A stretch of 64,000 nucleotides of DNA from Pararhodobacter sp. CCB-MM2 (GTDB lineage Bacteria > Pseudomonadota > Alphaproteobacteria > Rhodobacterales > Rhodobacteraceae). A model generated the notes under the pieces. That model made no database searches. It worked only from the letters and a program-made list of their open reading frames with translations, and was not told where the DNA came from. Both the position numbers and the translations under genes were made by a program. Positions 44,752-54,061 of this stretch are shown here, piece by piece (within the stretch, counting starts at the first letter, position 1; every line of letters starts with the position of its first letter). The stretch spans positions 555,006-619,005 of the forward strand of contig NZ_LRRR01000001.1 of the NCBI RefSeq assembly GCF_001691415.1. Reading direction: 5' to 3'.

Positions 44752-45768
44752 GCTTCCCCCCCGATGACTTGCCCTGTTTCCACGTGGAAGGTCCGCGGCA
44801 CGCGAATTCTCCAACACTCCAACGCGCGCGCGCCGATCCACCGGCGGTGCTGCACATTGCAGTCCCGAATTTGTGCACGACCGCTGCTGACGAGAATCGC
44901 TCTCCGCAGGGGCCGCTTGCCCGTGACGCTCGTGAACGGAGACGGCCATCTTTACCCGCGCACGGACATCCTTCGGGGGTATCCCAACCGGCTCATGAAA
45001 TTGACCGCTTGCCGCTGGTGCCTTGCACTCGGCTTACCCGGTCGGGAGAGAACCTTCTGCCCGGTCCGTTCGGTTCAAATGCTCCAAAGGCGCTCAGGCA
45101 GAAACAGCATGAGGACAAAACGCCCCTTGCCGAGTTCTGTCGCAAGGCAGCGTGAGGCAGGCGATCAACCGTCGCTGAAGGCGGTGGGAATCGGGGGTCC
45201 CTCCACAGCGACGCTCAGACTGATAGCGCGATCTCGGTCCGAAGGAGGCCCGGCCTGAGACGGTCGACCGCAACCCGGTCAAAGCGACCAGCAGATCGGC
45301 GATCCCGGTCCCGCTCCCGTCGGCCGTCATGGCGCCGAGAAGAACTCGGAACGGCCCGAGAATGTTGCCCGGGCTCCTGCCCATCATCTCAATGTGTTGC
45401 CGGAGCGCTGTCAGCGGGTCAAAACCGTGGGAGCATTCTCCGTATCGGGTGACATCGGTCTCGGGCGTGGAAACGCGTGGATCACTCCGGCTTTTCCGCC
45501 GGCGCCTCATCGCCGGAAAGCACAATTAATGAAGCAACTTCAATACGAAAGCCCGGAGTGGCGGCAGTCCTTCAGCGCCCTGCATACGGCCCAATGGGGA
45601 CAGCGGCATCCGGCTGTTGCCAATAGGCCTCCCCTAAGCGCGACGCGGCGCGCCACGGTTCCCCCTTGTCGTTGAAAGGTGTAAAGCCTTGACGAAACGG
45701 GGATTGCTGCAATCTTCGAGGATAGCTGCCAAAGATCCCGAAGGGGTCTGCCACAAACCGGGAAAACC
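44752..45768. other. Gene-poor interval after tRNA-Arg
   Basis: 1,017 bp without a convincing gene. Open frames exist but lack ribosome sites and recognisable domains. The least random is a minus-strand frame of 60 codons (45754-45572, GTG start) with an aromatic, protein-like composition (GSYPRRLQQSPFRQGFTPFN). A minus-strand frame at 45525-45094 has one hydrophobic stretch. Possibly decayed accessory DNA beside a tRNA; no second copy of the tRNA 3' end was found. Confidence 0.5.
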
Positions 45769-46047
45769 ATGATCCAGAACCGCATCACGGGCGCTGCTGC
45801 CCTGCTCGCCTCCAGCCTCCTGTTGTCCGCCTGCGTGTCCAGCGCCCCCGAGGATTCGCCGTCGCCGTTCCTTTCGGAGCTGCCGGAGGGGCTGGCCGAG
45901 ACCGCCGGGCCGAACCAGGACCTGTCGCGGGTGCGGATCATGCCGGCGGACGGCTGCTATTGGTACGAGCACCAGAACCCCGTCGAGACGACCTTCCTGC
46001 CGCTGCGCACCAACGACGGCCGCCCGATATGCGCCCGCGCCCAATAA
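45769..46047 (+). CDS. Small lipoprotein
   Basis: 92 residues with a lipoprotein signal (ASSLLLSAC, Cys at about 22). The short mature part ends in DGCYWYEHQNPVETTFLPLR and two further Cys. No family name known. The start is ATG 45769. A strong terminator follows. Confidence 0.82.
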   Translation: MIQNRITGAAALLASSLLLSACVSSAPEDSPSPFLSELPEGLAETAGPNQDLSRVRIMPADGCYWYEHQNPVETTFLPLRTNDGRPICARAQ

Positions 46048-46074
46048 GGCGCCACAGGCCACTCAGCGCATGAA

Positions 46075-46108
46075 AAAACCGGGCACCGCCATCGCGGTGC
46101 CCGGTTTT
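46075..46108. terminator. Bidirectional intrinsic terminator
   Basis: 15-bp perfect stem from AAAACCGGGCACCGC with a CATC loop (46075-46089 with 46094-46108), between the lipoprotein and L,D-transpeptidase genes. Confidence 0.92.
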
Positions 46109-46131
46109 CTATTGGTCAGCCCGTCGGGCGG

Positions 46132-46773
46132 TTACTCGGCCGCGTAGAGATGCGCGACAGAGCCGATCTCGACCGCTTCGTACAGGTCGATGATATGCGC
46201 CATGATCATCCGCACGCAGCCCGACGAGGCGCGGTAGCCGATCGACCACGGCTGCGGGGTGCCATGGATGCGCAGATAGGTGTCGCGGTTGCCGCTGTAG
46301 AGATACAGCGCGCGGGCACCGAGCGGGTTCTCGGGGCCACCCGGCATGCCGCCGGCGTATTGCTCGTAGCTGGGCGTATGACGGATCATGTTCGCCGTCG
46401 GCGTCCAGGAGGGCCAGCGCGCCTTGCGACCGATGCGGAACACGCCCGGCTCGTAGAGGTCGGCCTGACCGATGGCGACGCCATAGCGCATCGCGGTGCC
46501 GTCGTCCTGAATGTGGTAGAGGTAGCGCGCAACCGCATCGACATGGATGTCGCCGGCGCGCAGGGTCGGATTGGCCTCGACCCGGCGCGGCAGGAAACGC
46601 GGATGCAGGTCCCACGGGTTCGAGAAGGACGGGTCATACCCCGCCGGCGTCACCTGGGTGTCCCAATCATCCCATTGTTGCTCTTGCGCGGTCTGGCCGA
46701 AGGCCCGGTACGGCACGAGGGCCGGAGCCGCCAGCGCGGCGGCACAGGTCATGAATTGGCGTCTGGTGGTCAC
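46132..46773 (-). CDS. L,D-transpeptidase (YkuD/ErfK family)
   Basis: 213 residues with a Tat-type signal (TTRRQFMTCAAALAAPALVP). The catalytic motif is present: His in RIHGTP and SSGCVRM with the nucleophilic Cys. These enzymes make 3-3 cross-links in peptidoglycan or attach lipoproteins to it. The GTG start at 46773 keeps the twin-arginine motif near the N-terminus. Confidence 0.92.
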   Translation of the reverse strand: MTTRRQFMTCAAALAAPALVPYRAFGQTAQEQQWDDWDTQVTPAGYDPSFSNPWDLHPRFLPRRVEANPTLRAGDIHVDAVARYLYHIQDDGTAMRYGVAIGQADLYEPGVFRIGRKARWPSWTPTANMIRHTPSYEQYAGGMPGGPENPLGARALYLYSGNRDTYLRIHGTPQPWSIGYRASSGCVRMIMAHIIDLYEAVEIGSVAHLYAAE

Positions 46774-46937
46774 AGCGGATGTCCCTTTGAAACAAGTCGG
46801 GCCGCAGCGCGGGGGCTGCGGCATTCTCTTAAGCGCAATATGCGTCACAGGGCAACAATGGCCAACCGCCTCATGCAAAAAGGCGCTCACACTTGCGTAA
46901 GACTGCATGTTTGGGCGGCGTCGTCCCGGCCCGTGGC

Positions 46938-48650
46938 TCAATGCGCGCCGGGACGGTCCATCGCGCGGCTGAGCAGGATCACCGGGATGATCCCCAGAGC
47001 AACGATCAGCAGCGCCGAGGTCGAGGCCTCATCGAGCCGTCCGTCCGAGGCCAACCGGTAGGTACGGATCGCCAGCGTATCGAGGTTGAAGGGCCGCACG
47101 ATCAGCGTCGCCGGCAGTTCCTTCATCACGTCGGCGAAGATGAAGATCGCCGCGGACAAAAGCCCCCCGCGCAGCAGCGGGAAATGCACCGTCGCCAATG
47201 TCCGCCCCGGGCCCGAGCCGAGGCCCCGTGCCGCGTCGTCCAGCGACGGCGGGATGCGTTGCAGCGAGGCTTCGATGGTGTTGAGGCTGATCGACAGGAA
47301 GCGCACCGAATAGGCGAAGATCAGGCCGACATAGCTGCCCGTCAGCAACAGGCCGGTGGAGATGTCGAAGCTTGCCCGCATCCAGGCGTCAAGCGTCCGG
47401 TCGGCCCAAGCCAGCGGCAGCAGAACGCCCACGGCGATCACCGCGCCGGGCATCGCATAGCCGATCCCCGCCACGCCAAGCGCCGCTCGGACCAGCGGCC
47501 CGCCATCCAGCCGGCGCGCATAGCCGAGGAACAGGCCCAGCGACAGTAGGACCAGCGCGGCCAGGCCCGCCAGCCACAGCGAGTTCAACGCAAAGGCCAG
47601 GAAACGCTCGCCCCACATCGGGTCGCCCACCTCGATCGCGCGGCGCAGCAGGTCACCGGCCGGGAACAGGAAGCCCGCAACGATCGGGAAGGCACAGAGC
47701 GCCATGACGATCAGCGCCCGCCAGCCGCTCAGGGGATGGCGCGCGGCGGCCGAGGCCGATTTGCCCGCCGGATCCCCGACATAGCGGCGCGAGCCCCGCA
47801 GCAGCCGCTCCAGCACCAAGGCCAGCGCGACGAAGCCGATCAGCATCGCCGCTAGCTGTGCCGCGGCCACCGGCTCGCCCCGGGCGAACCACGTGCGGAA
47901 GATGCCCGAGGTCAGGGTCTGCACGCCCAGATGCTGAACGGTACCGAAATCGGCCAGCGTTTCCATCGCCACGAAGGCCGCACCGGCAACGATGGCCGGA
48001 CGCGCCATCGGCAGCGCCACGCGGAAAAACGCCCCGCGCGAGGATTGGCCAAGCGCGCGCGCCGCCTCGATCAGGTGCAGCGACTGGGTGGCAAAGGCCG
48101 CCCGCGTCAGCAGGTAGACATAGGGATAGAGCACCAGCGCCAGCATCATGGCCGCGCCGGGCAGTGAGGCGATGTCAGGGAACCAATAATCGCGACGCCC
48201 CCAGCCGAAGATCTCTCGCAGGGTGGATTGCACGGGGCCGGCGAAGGTCAGCTGCTCGTAATAGACATAGGCGATGACATAGCCCGGCACGGTCATCGGC
48301 AGCATCAGCGCCCATTGCAGGACGCCACGGCCCCGGAACTCGAACCCGGCGATCAGCCAGCCCGCGCCCACGCCCATGGCCGAGGCCAGCGCCACCGTCA
48401 GCACCACCAGCATCAGCGAATTGCGCAGATAGAGGGGCAGTACCGTCGACGCCAGATGCGACCACGCCCCGCCCGAGGGCACGAAAACCTGAGCCACCAC
48501 GGCGACGATCGGCAGGGCGATCAGCGCCGCCACCACCAACGCGCCGAGGCTCCAGGCGGAAATGCGACGCGCCGCGCGGCGCACAGGCTTGCGACCCGCC
48601 CCGCGGGAGGGGGCCGGTTGCGGCTTGAGGGGATCGGCTGTGGTGGCCAT
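46938..48650 (-). CDS. Ferric iron ABC transporter permease, FbpB type
   Basis: 570 residues: two fused permease halves, about twelve helices, each with the ABC inner-membrane EAA-type loop (IEAARALGQSSRGAFFRVAL near 210 and LDDAARGLGSGPGRTLATVH near 475). It moves Fe(III) delivered by the binding protein encoded divergently at 48855. No ATPase gene is adjacent, so it must be elsewhere. The ATG at 48650 gives a short cytoplasmic N-terminus. Confidence 0.92.
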   Translation of the reverse strand: MATTADPLKPQPAPSRGAGRKPVRRAARRISAWSLGALVVAALIALPIVAVVAQVFVPSGGAWSHLASTVLPLYLRNSLMLVVLTVALASAMGVGAGWLIAGFEFRGRGVLQWALMLPMTVPGYVIAYVYYEQLTFAGPVQSTLREIFGWGRRDYWFPDIASLPGAAMMLALVLYPYVYLLTRAAFATQSLHLIEAARALGQSSRGAFFRVALPMARPAIVAGAAFVAMETLADFGTVQHLGVQTLTSGIFRTWFARGEPVAAAQLAAMLIGFVALALVLERLLRGSRRYVGDPAGKSASAAARHPLSGWRALIVMALCAFPIVAGFLFPAGDLLRRAIEVGDPMWGERFLAFALNSLWLAGLAALVLLSLGLFLGYARRLDGGPLVRAALGVAGIGYAMPGAVIAVGVLLPLAWADRTLDAWMRASFDISTGLLLTGSYVGLIFAYSVRFLSISLNTIEASLQRIPPSLDDAARGLGSGPGRTLATVHFPLLRGGLLSAAIFIFADVMKELPATLIVRPFNLDTLAIRTYRLASDGRLDEASTSALLIVALGIIPVILLSRAMDRPGAH

Positions 48651-48854
48651 GGCGCGTCCTGTCTTCTCGCCCTGCCCTAGCCCATCACTTCGGGGCTGTC
48701 CAGTTACCCGATTGTTATTGTCAGAAATGTCGCGACGCGTTAGATCGGGCCGCGACGGGGCCCAAGCGCCCTGGACCGAAGCGCCCACCCCCGCCGCTTG
48801 TCCCTCGGGCGGCCCAGGCAGGTGCCCGTGACACCGCATGACCCGGAGGAATTC

Positions 48855-49877
48855 ATGGTCCGCACTCTCACCGCCCTTGGCCTCGCGCTCGTCGCGGCCA
48901 GCCCTGCGCTGGCTCAGGAGATCAACCTCTACTCGGCCCGCCACTACGATACCGACCTGCGCATCTACGAGAACTTCACCGCCCAGACCGGCATCCGCGT
49001 GAACCTCATCGAGGGCGCCGGCGAGCAGCTGATGGAGCGGATCCTGACCGAAGGCGAGAACTCGCCCGCCGACCTCTACGTCACCGTCGATGGCGGCCGT
49101 CTGCATCAGGCCGTCGAAGCCGGGATCTTCCAGCCGGTGCACAGCGACATCCTCGACAGCCGCATCCCCGAAAACTTCCGCCACCCGGAAGATCTGTGGT
49201 TCGGCCTCTCGGCCCGTGCCCGCGTGATCTTCACCCGCAAGGGCGAGCGCCCGGAATGGCTGAACGATTACGAGGATCTGGCCGATCCGCGCCTTGAGGG
49301 TGAGATCTGCATCCGCTCGTCCTCGTCGATCTACAATATCTCGCTGCTGGCCGAGCTGATCGAGCGTCTGGGCGACGATGCGGCACAGGATTGGGCGCAG
49401 GGCGTGGTCGACAACCTGGCCCGTCAGCCGCAGGGCGGCGACCGCGATCAGCTGCGCGCACTGGCCGCCGACGAATGCTCGGTCGCGGTGTCGAACACCT
49501 ATTACTGGGGTGCGCTCGCCGCGTCGGACAACCCCGATGACGTCGCCGTCGCCGATGCCGTCGAGTTCTTCTACCCCAACCAAGGCACCGATGCCGAGCC
49601 GGGTTCGGGCGCGCATGTGAACATCTCGGGCGCCGGCGTCGTGGTGAACGCGCCGAACCGCGACAACGCGATCCGCTTCCTTGAATACCTCGTGTCGGAT
49701 GAAGCGCAGGCGATCTTCGCGGATTCGAACAACGAATTCCCGATCGTTCCGGGCGTCGAGATCCACGGCCCCGTCGCGCCCTATACCGAGTTCCGCAACT
49801 CGGGCGTGAACGTCGCGATCTATGGCATCAACGCCGCCGAAGCGACTGAGATCTACGACCGCGTCGGCTTCCCGTAA
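48855..49877 (+). CDS. Periplasmic Fe(III)-binding protein, FbpA/FutA type
   Basis: 340 residues with a signal peptide (cut after ALAQ). The mature start EINLYSARHYDTD and the Tyr pair Tyr216-Tyr217 in SNTYYWG are the iron-binding features of the FbpA/FutA class. It is divergent from its permease, with 204 bp between; I saw no clear Irr or RirA box there. GGAGG precedes the ATG. Confidence 0.94.
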   Translation: MVRTLTALGLALVAASPALAQEINLYSARHYDTDLRIYENFTAQTGIRVNLIEGAGEQLMERILTEGENSPADLYVTVDGGRLHQAVEAGIFQPVHSDILDSRIPENFRHPEDLWFGLSARARVIFTRKGERPEWLNDYEDLADPRLEGEICIRSSSSIYNISLLAELIERLGDDAAQDWAQGVVDNLARQPQGGDRDQLRALAADECSVAVSNTYYWGALAASDNPDDVAVADAVEFFYPNQGTDAEPGSGAHVNISGAGVVVNAPNRDNAIRFLEYLVSDEAQAIFADSNNEFPIVPGVEIHGPVAPYTEFRNSGVNVAIYGINAAEATEIYDRVGFP

Positions 49878-49901
49878 GCCCGGGATTCCAAGCTGCTAGT
49901 C

Positions 49902-49928
49902 AAAGGGGGCCCGCGCGGCCCCCTTTTT
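49902..49928 (+). terminator. Intrinsic terminator after fbpA
   Basis: 10-bp stem AAAGGGGGCC/GGCCCCCTTT (49902-49911 with 49917-49926) and a T run. Confidence 0.88.
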
Positions 49929-50012
49929 CATGCGCGCTTTTCCCGGCCCCTGCCCTTGACCTTTGCGTTGGCGTGTTCACGTTCAGCACCAGCCATTTGC
50001 AAAGGAAGCACG

Positions 50013-50846
50013 ATGTCGACCGACAGCTATACGCCCCCGAAGGTCTGGACCTGGGACAAGTCCAGCGGCGGCCAGTTCGCCTCGATCAACCGTCCGATCG
50101 CCGGCAAGACCCACGACAAGGAGCTGCCCGTCGGAGAGCATCCCTTCCAGCTGTATTCGCTGGGCACGCCGAATGGCGTGAAGGTCACCATCATGCTGGA
50201 AGAGCTGCTGGCAGCCGGCCACAAAGGCGCCGAATATGACGCCTGGCTGATCAACATCGGCGAGGGAGACCAGTTCGGTTCCGATTTCGTCGACATCAAC
50301 CCGAACTCAAAGATCCCGGCCCTGATGGACCGCTCGGGCGCGGAACCGCTGCGGGTGTTCGAGAGCGGCTCGATCCTGGTGCATCTGGCCGAGAAATTCG
50401 GCGCCTTCCTGCCGGCCACGGGGCCGGAGCGGACCGAGGTGATGAACTGGCTGTTCTGGCAGATGGGCTCGGCCCCGTTCCTCGGCGGCGGTTTCGGCCA
50501 TTTCTACGCCTATGCGCCCGAGAAGTTGGAATATCCGATCAACCGCTACGCCATGGAAGTGAAGCGCCAGCTCGACGTGCTGGAGCGCAATCTGGCCGAC
50601 CGCAAATGGATCGCCGGCGACAACTACTCGATCGCCGACATGGCCATCTACCCGTGGTACGGCCGCCTCGTCGAAGGCGGGGCCTATGATTCGGGCGAGT
50701 TCCTGTCGGTGCACGAATACAAGAACGTCATCCGCTGGGCCGCCGATTGCGCCGCCCGCCCCGCCGTCGCGCGCGGCAAGCGGGTGAACCGCGGCAACCC
50801 GGCCGAGGGCATCCCCGAGCGCCACAGCGCCGCCGATCTGGACTGA
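50013..50846 (+). CDS. yghU: Disulphide-bond oxidoreductase YghU (glutathione transferase family)
   Basis: 277 residues. N-terminal thioredoxin-fold domain with YSLGTPNGVKVTIMLEE (about 47-63) and ALMDRSG...VFESGSIL, then an all-helical domain with NWLFWQMGSAPFLGGGFGHF. These are YghU/YfcG hallmarks; the enzymes reduce disulphides with glutathione. AAAGGAAG precedes the ATG. Confidence 0.94.
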   Translation: MSTDSYTPPKVWTWDKSSGGQFASINRPIAGKTHDKELPVGEHPFQLYSLGTPNGVKVTIMLEELLAAGHKGAEYDAWLINIGEGDQFGSDFVDINPNSKIPALMDRSGAEPLRVFESGSILVHLAEKFGAFLPATGPERTEVMNWLFWQMGSAPFLGGGFGHFYAYAPEKLEYPINRYAMEVKRQLDVLERNLADRKWIAGDNYSIADMAIYPWYGRLVEGGAYDSGEFLSVHEYKNVIRWAADCAARPAVARGKRVNRGNPAEGIPERHSAADLD

Positions 50847-50868
50847 GTTTTCCGTCCCACCGAGACGC

Positions 50869-50896
50869 AAAGGGGCGCCCCAAGGCGCCCCTTTTT
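50869..50896 (+). terminator. Intrinsic terminator after yghU
   Basis: 11-bp stem AAAGGGGCGCC/GGCGCCCCTTT (50869-50879 with 50884-50894) and T run. Confidence 0.88.
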
Positions 50897-50915
50897 CATC
50901 GTCCGGCAGCCCGCG

Positions 50916-51554
50916 TCAGTCGCGGAAGCTGCGGCTTTCCTTGATCTGGTCCCAGGCCCAGACGACCTCTTGCAGGCGCTCCTCGTCGGCGCGGTTGCCG
51001 CCGTTGAGGTCCGGGTGAAGATCTTTCACCAAGCCTTTGTATTGCTTGCGGATCTCGGCGCGGGTCCAGGTGTCGCGTGCATCGAGGATCTCCAGCGCCT
51101 TGCGCTCGGTCGAGGGCAGCCGGCGCGTGACCTGCGCCTTGCCCGGCTGGTCGCCATCGCCCCGCTTGCGCGTCGCCTTGTCGCCGAGGATCTGATGCGG
51201 ATCGTCGATGCCGTGGCGCGACCAGTCGCGGGTCTCACCATAACCAAAGGCGTTGGTCGCCCGGCCCCAAGTCCGGTCGCGATCCATCGTGTCCATCTGC
51301 TCGGCCTCGGTCTGGCCGGAGAAGAAATTCCACTGAAGGTTGTATTCGCGCACGTGGTCCTTGCAGAACCACAGATAGTCGTTGAGCGCGTCGGGCGACC
51401 GCGGCGCGCGGTATTGGCCGGGCTCTTCGCAGCCCGGATGGTTGCACGTCCGCGCCGAGGTTTCGACCGCGCCGGACATGCCCCGGCGGCCCTTGGCCTT
51501 CTTTTTCTTGTCAGTCGACGCACGCATGTCGAATTTAAATGGATCGCGGGTCAT
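50916..51554 (-). CDS. J-domain protein with N-terminal Cys segment
   Basis: 212 residues. C-terminal J domain (about 145-205) with the HPD triad in LVKDLHPDLNGG, needed to stimulate DnaK. Before it lie CNHPGCEEPGQYRAP and YLWFCKDHVREYN, a probable small zinc site. The substrate protein is unknown. The ATG at 51554 was chosen as the first Met giving the family N-terminus (MTRDPFKFDMR). Confidence 0.9.
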   Translation of the reverse strand: MTRDPFKFDMRASTDKKKKAKGRRGMSGAVETSARTCNHPGCEEPGQYRAPRSPDALNDYLWFCKDHVREYNLQWNFFSGQTEAEQMDTMDRDRTWGRATNAFGYGETRDWSRHGIDDPHQILGDKATRKRGDGDQPGKAQVTRRLPSTERKALEILDARDTWTRAEIRKQYKGLVKDLHPDLNGGNRADEERLQEVVWAWDQIKESRSFRD

Positions 51555-51868
51555 GGCCTGCCGATGCTTTGCCTGCTGTTTGCCTGTGTCTGCTCCGTCC
51601 CGCGCGGAAGGGCGAAATCTGCCCTGGCGACTCGGAGGCGCTAGTTTAAGGGTTTCGGACCCCAAAAGGAAAGGGTCGCGATGTCCGGAAGCGGCCGTCA
51701 TGACGACCCTTTGAGCAACGAGGCGCCTGAAACATTGGCGCCTGGTGCCGCAACGCAGCGTGCAAGGAAACTTCGCCGAAGCAAGGCCTTGCACGGGATA
51801 GATGTAGGAGGACGTAGCGGCGGGACAAGCCCCGCGCGCCCGTGCTTGTTCGCGTCAACCCGCGACGG
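51555..51868. other. Interval between J-domain and DUF4177 genes
   Basis: 314 bp. Contains a perfect hairpin AGGCGCC-N9-GGCGCCT (51721-51743). A plus-strand frame from ATG 51681 has a good ribosome site (AAGGAAAGGG) but its product is low-complexity and runs antisense into the DUF4177 gene, so I do not call it. Confidence 0.5.
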
Positions 51869-52471
51869 TCACTCGTCGTCGGCGCTGTTGGCCCGGGGGC
51901 GCAATTGCGGCTCGGACCGACCCTCGCCGCGGTTCATCTCGCTGCGCAGCATCGCGCCCGAGCGGAACAGCGGCTCTTGCCGGCGGGCCGGACGCTGCGG
52001 CGCCGGGGCCAGCTCGGGCTCGACAACGTCGTCGTCGAAACCTTCGTCGCCGTCCTCGTCATAGCCCTCGTCCTCGTAGCGCGCGATCTCTTGCGGTGCG
52101 ACGGGCGGGACTGAGCGGTTCACGCGCGGCGCGGCTGCGGGTGCAGCGACGGGCGCTGCGACAGCCCGGCGACGCGGCGCTTCGACCGCCGCTTCCGGCT
52201 CCTGCACGGCGGCCAGCGCGGCGCTGGCGTCGGGACGGGTCACGCCCACTTCGCGTGCAAAGACCATCACGGTTTCCGTGGATTGCTTGATCCCGCCGAA
52301 CCGGCCGCGCGTTTCGCATTGCAGGGTTTCGGTGCGCAGGAATTGCCAGCCACCGGCGGCCTCGGCATTGATCCGTTCGGCCAGCGCATGCGCGAAGCGA
52401 TCCGCGGTGGTCTTGAGACCTTTGACTTTCGCCGCGCGCTGCGGCGCGGGAACGACCTTGTATTCGTACAT
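51869..52471 (-). CDS. DUF4177-domain protein with acidic disordered tail
   Basis: 200 residues. The N-terminal 75 (MYEYKVVPAP, then AAGGWQFLRTETL and TVMVFAREV) are a DUF4177 domain. The remainder is Ala/Pro rich with an Asp/Glu block (YEDEGYDEDGDEGFDDDV, about 132-149). Function unknown. Confidence 0.88.
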   Translation of the reverse strand: MYEYKVVPAPQRAAKVKGLKTTADRFAHALAERINAEAAGGWQFLRTETLQCETRGRFGGIKQSTETVMVFAREVGVTRPDASAALAAVQEPEAAVEAPRRRAVAAPVAAPAAAPRVNRSVPPVAPQEIARYEDEGYDEDGDEGFDDDVVEPELAPAPQRPARRQEPLFRSGAMLRSEMNRGEGRSEPQLRPRANSADDE

Positions 52472-52682
52472 TCGAGGGTCCGGCAGGTTGTTCCAGAAGA
52501 TTGAGGGGTTTTGCGGTATCAGGACGCAGTTTGCAAGACGCGAGGCCTCACCTCGGCGCGAGGGCGCCGTCGGGAACCGTTCTGCGTGCCCTCCGTTATT
52601 TCACTTGGGCCACGGGCTTTTGATTGTAAGCTGTTTTTTGCCGGTGTTAGCCTGCCCGGGCATTTTGACTGGAGGGATTATC

Positions 52683-53204
52683 ATGACGCCTATTCGTACC
52701 CTTGCCGCCGCTTGCTTGGCGGGTAGCCTTTTCGTCGCGCCTGCTCTGGCGCAACAGAACCTCGCCGGGATGATCACCGGCAATGACATCGACCGCATCG
52801 CCGACCTCGCCCGCGCCTATGGCACCATCGAGCGCCGTCAGGACGAAGACGGCATCTGGCTGCGCGGTGAGATGGACGAGATCGTCTACACCATCTCGTT
52901 CCTCAACTGCGACGACAACAATGCCAATTGCTCGTCGGTGCAGTTCCGCGCCTGGTGGGAATCAAACGGTGCGCACACCATCGAAGCCATGAACCAGTGG
53001 AACCGCGACCGCCGCTTTTCATCCGCCTATCTCGACAGCCGCGACAATGCGACGATCGAATGGGACGTGAACCTCGCGGGCGGCGTGACCGCTGCGAATT
53101 TCGACGACAACATCCAATGGTGGCAGGCGGTGATCCGTCAGTTCCGCGATCAGGTGATCGAACCGGATTCGAGCAGCTCGGGCGCGCCGTCGGGCAGCAA
53201 ATAA
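52683..53204 (+). CDS. Secreted YbjN-family protein
   Basis: 173 residues with a signal peptide (cut after ALAQ) and a YbjN-type domain (ITGNDIDRIADLARAYGTIE; NQWNRDRRFSSAYLDSRDN). The YbjN fold resembles type III secretion chaperones, but its role is not known. GGAGGG precedes the ATG. Confidence 0.88.
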   Translation: MTPIRTLAAACLAGSLFVAPALAQQNLAGMITGNDIDRIADLARAYGTIERRQDEDGIWLRGEMDEIVYTISFLNCDDNNANCSSVQFRAWWESNGAHTIEAMNQWNRDRRFSSAYLDSRDNATIEWDVNLAGGVTAANFDDNIQWWQAVIRQFRDQVIEPDSSSSGAPSGSK

Positions 53205-53219
53205 GCACCGCCGGACATC

Positions 53220-53257
53220 AAAAAGGGGCGCGCCCGGCCACCGGTCGCGCCCTTTTT
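53220..53257. terminator. Intrinsic terminator between convergent YbjN and transglycosylase genes
   Basis: AAAAAGGG-G-CGCG pairs with CGCGCCCTTTTT with one bulged G (53220-53232 with 53246-53257); T run on the plus strand, A run for the minus strand. Confidence 0.8.
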
Positions 53258-53264
53258 ACTGCGC

Positions 53265-53855
53265 TCAGCCCTCTTGGCTGCCCCCGCATTGCGGCAGCGC
53301 GCGGGTGAAGGCGGCAACCTCGCGGCGGTGGCTGTCGTTGCGCATCGGCGGCCAGTCTGCCGCGACGCCGCCCGTGCCCTGCACCAGAACCCCGTCACGC
53401 TCCACCGCGGCCGAGGCGATGCGCACGGCACAGGTCAGGTTAGAGGCGCCGTCGTAGAGGCCATCCTCACCCAGTTCGCAATCGTGGTAGCGCGCAGTCG
53501 CGGGCGAGATCTGCAGAAGGCCCTGATAGGCCCCGCCACCGCCCGCCGCGCGCGGGTTCCAAGTGCTCTCGAACCGCGCGAGGCCCGAGAAGAAGGCGAC
53601 ATAGAAGGCCGCGCGCTGGCTGGGCGAGGCTTCCTCGTATTCAGGGCAGAACCGCTCGATATCCTCGGGCACCGTCCCCACCATGCCCGAGCCGTCGGTC
53701 AGCAGCGCCTCGATCATCGCCGTGTTCCAGTCCGCCGATTCCGGGCGGTGGTTCCAGCGGGCCGCGACTTCGGGGACAGTGTCCTCGGCGGGCGGCATCG
53801 AGCAGGCGCCGAGAACCGGCAGGGCGGCAAGAGTGAGAACGAGGGCGGGACGCAT
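53265..53855 (-). CDS. Lytic transglycosylase-like lipoprotein
   Basis: 196 residues, lipoprotein signal (LPVLGAC, Cys about 18). The SLT-type domain has the catalytic Glu in GLARFESTWNPRA followed by GAYQGLLQISPATARYHDC. It would cut peptidoglycan from the outer membrane. The ATG at 53855 has GGAAGA upstream; the ATG at 53867 has none. Confidence 0.88.
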   Translation of the reverse strand: MRPALVLTLAALPVLGACSMPPAEDTVPEVAARWNHRPESADWNTAMIEALLTDGSGMVGTVPEDIERFCPEYEEASPSQRAAFYVAFFSGLARFESTWNPRAAGGGGAYQGLLQISPATARYHDCELGEDGLYDGASNLTCAVRIASAAVERDGVLVQGTGGVAADWPPMRNDSHRREVAAFTRALPQCGGSQEG

Positions 53856-54061
53856 GCGGTCTTCCATGATTGTTGCTCGCTTCCCATGATCGGCGGCGCG
53901 ATTCCCTGCAAGCGTGCGCTGCCTGCGGACCCCGCCGATGGGCGGAAGGGCGCTAGGCGGAAAACCGCTTTTCCTTGGACGCGCGGCGTTCTAGAACCGG
54001 CGCAACCCGCGATAAGGGTCCCGGGCGTCCCTCGCCCCTGATCCGCAACAAGGATGACATC

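Noticed and set aside
44523..44878. Minus-strand frames over the tRNA giving [17 protein letters not shown] or [15 protein letters not shown] peptides
   Set aside because: These are the well-known spurious translations of the antisense strand of a tRNA gene, not proteins.
44675..45768. Integration attachment site at tRNA-Arg
   Set aside because: No second copy of the tRNA 3' end and no integrase gene or fragment were found in the window.
48651..48854. Iron-responsive box (Irr or RirA type) between the iron uptake genes
   Set aside because: I searched by eye for TGA-N9-TCA-like and TTTAGAA-like dyads and saw none that was convincing.
51681..52064. A 127-codon plus-strand frame with a good ribosome site
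   Set aside because: Its product is low-complexity, more than half is antisense to the DUF4177 gene, and no domain is visible.
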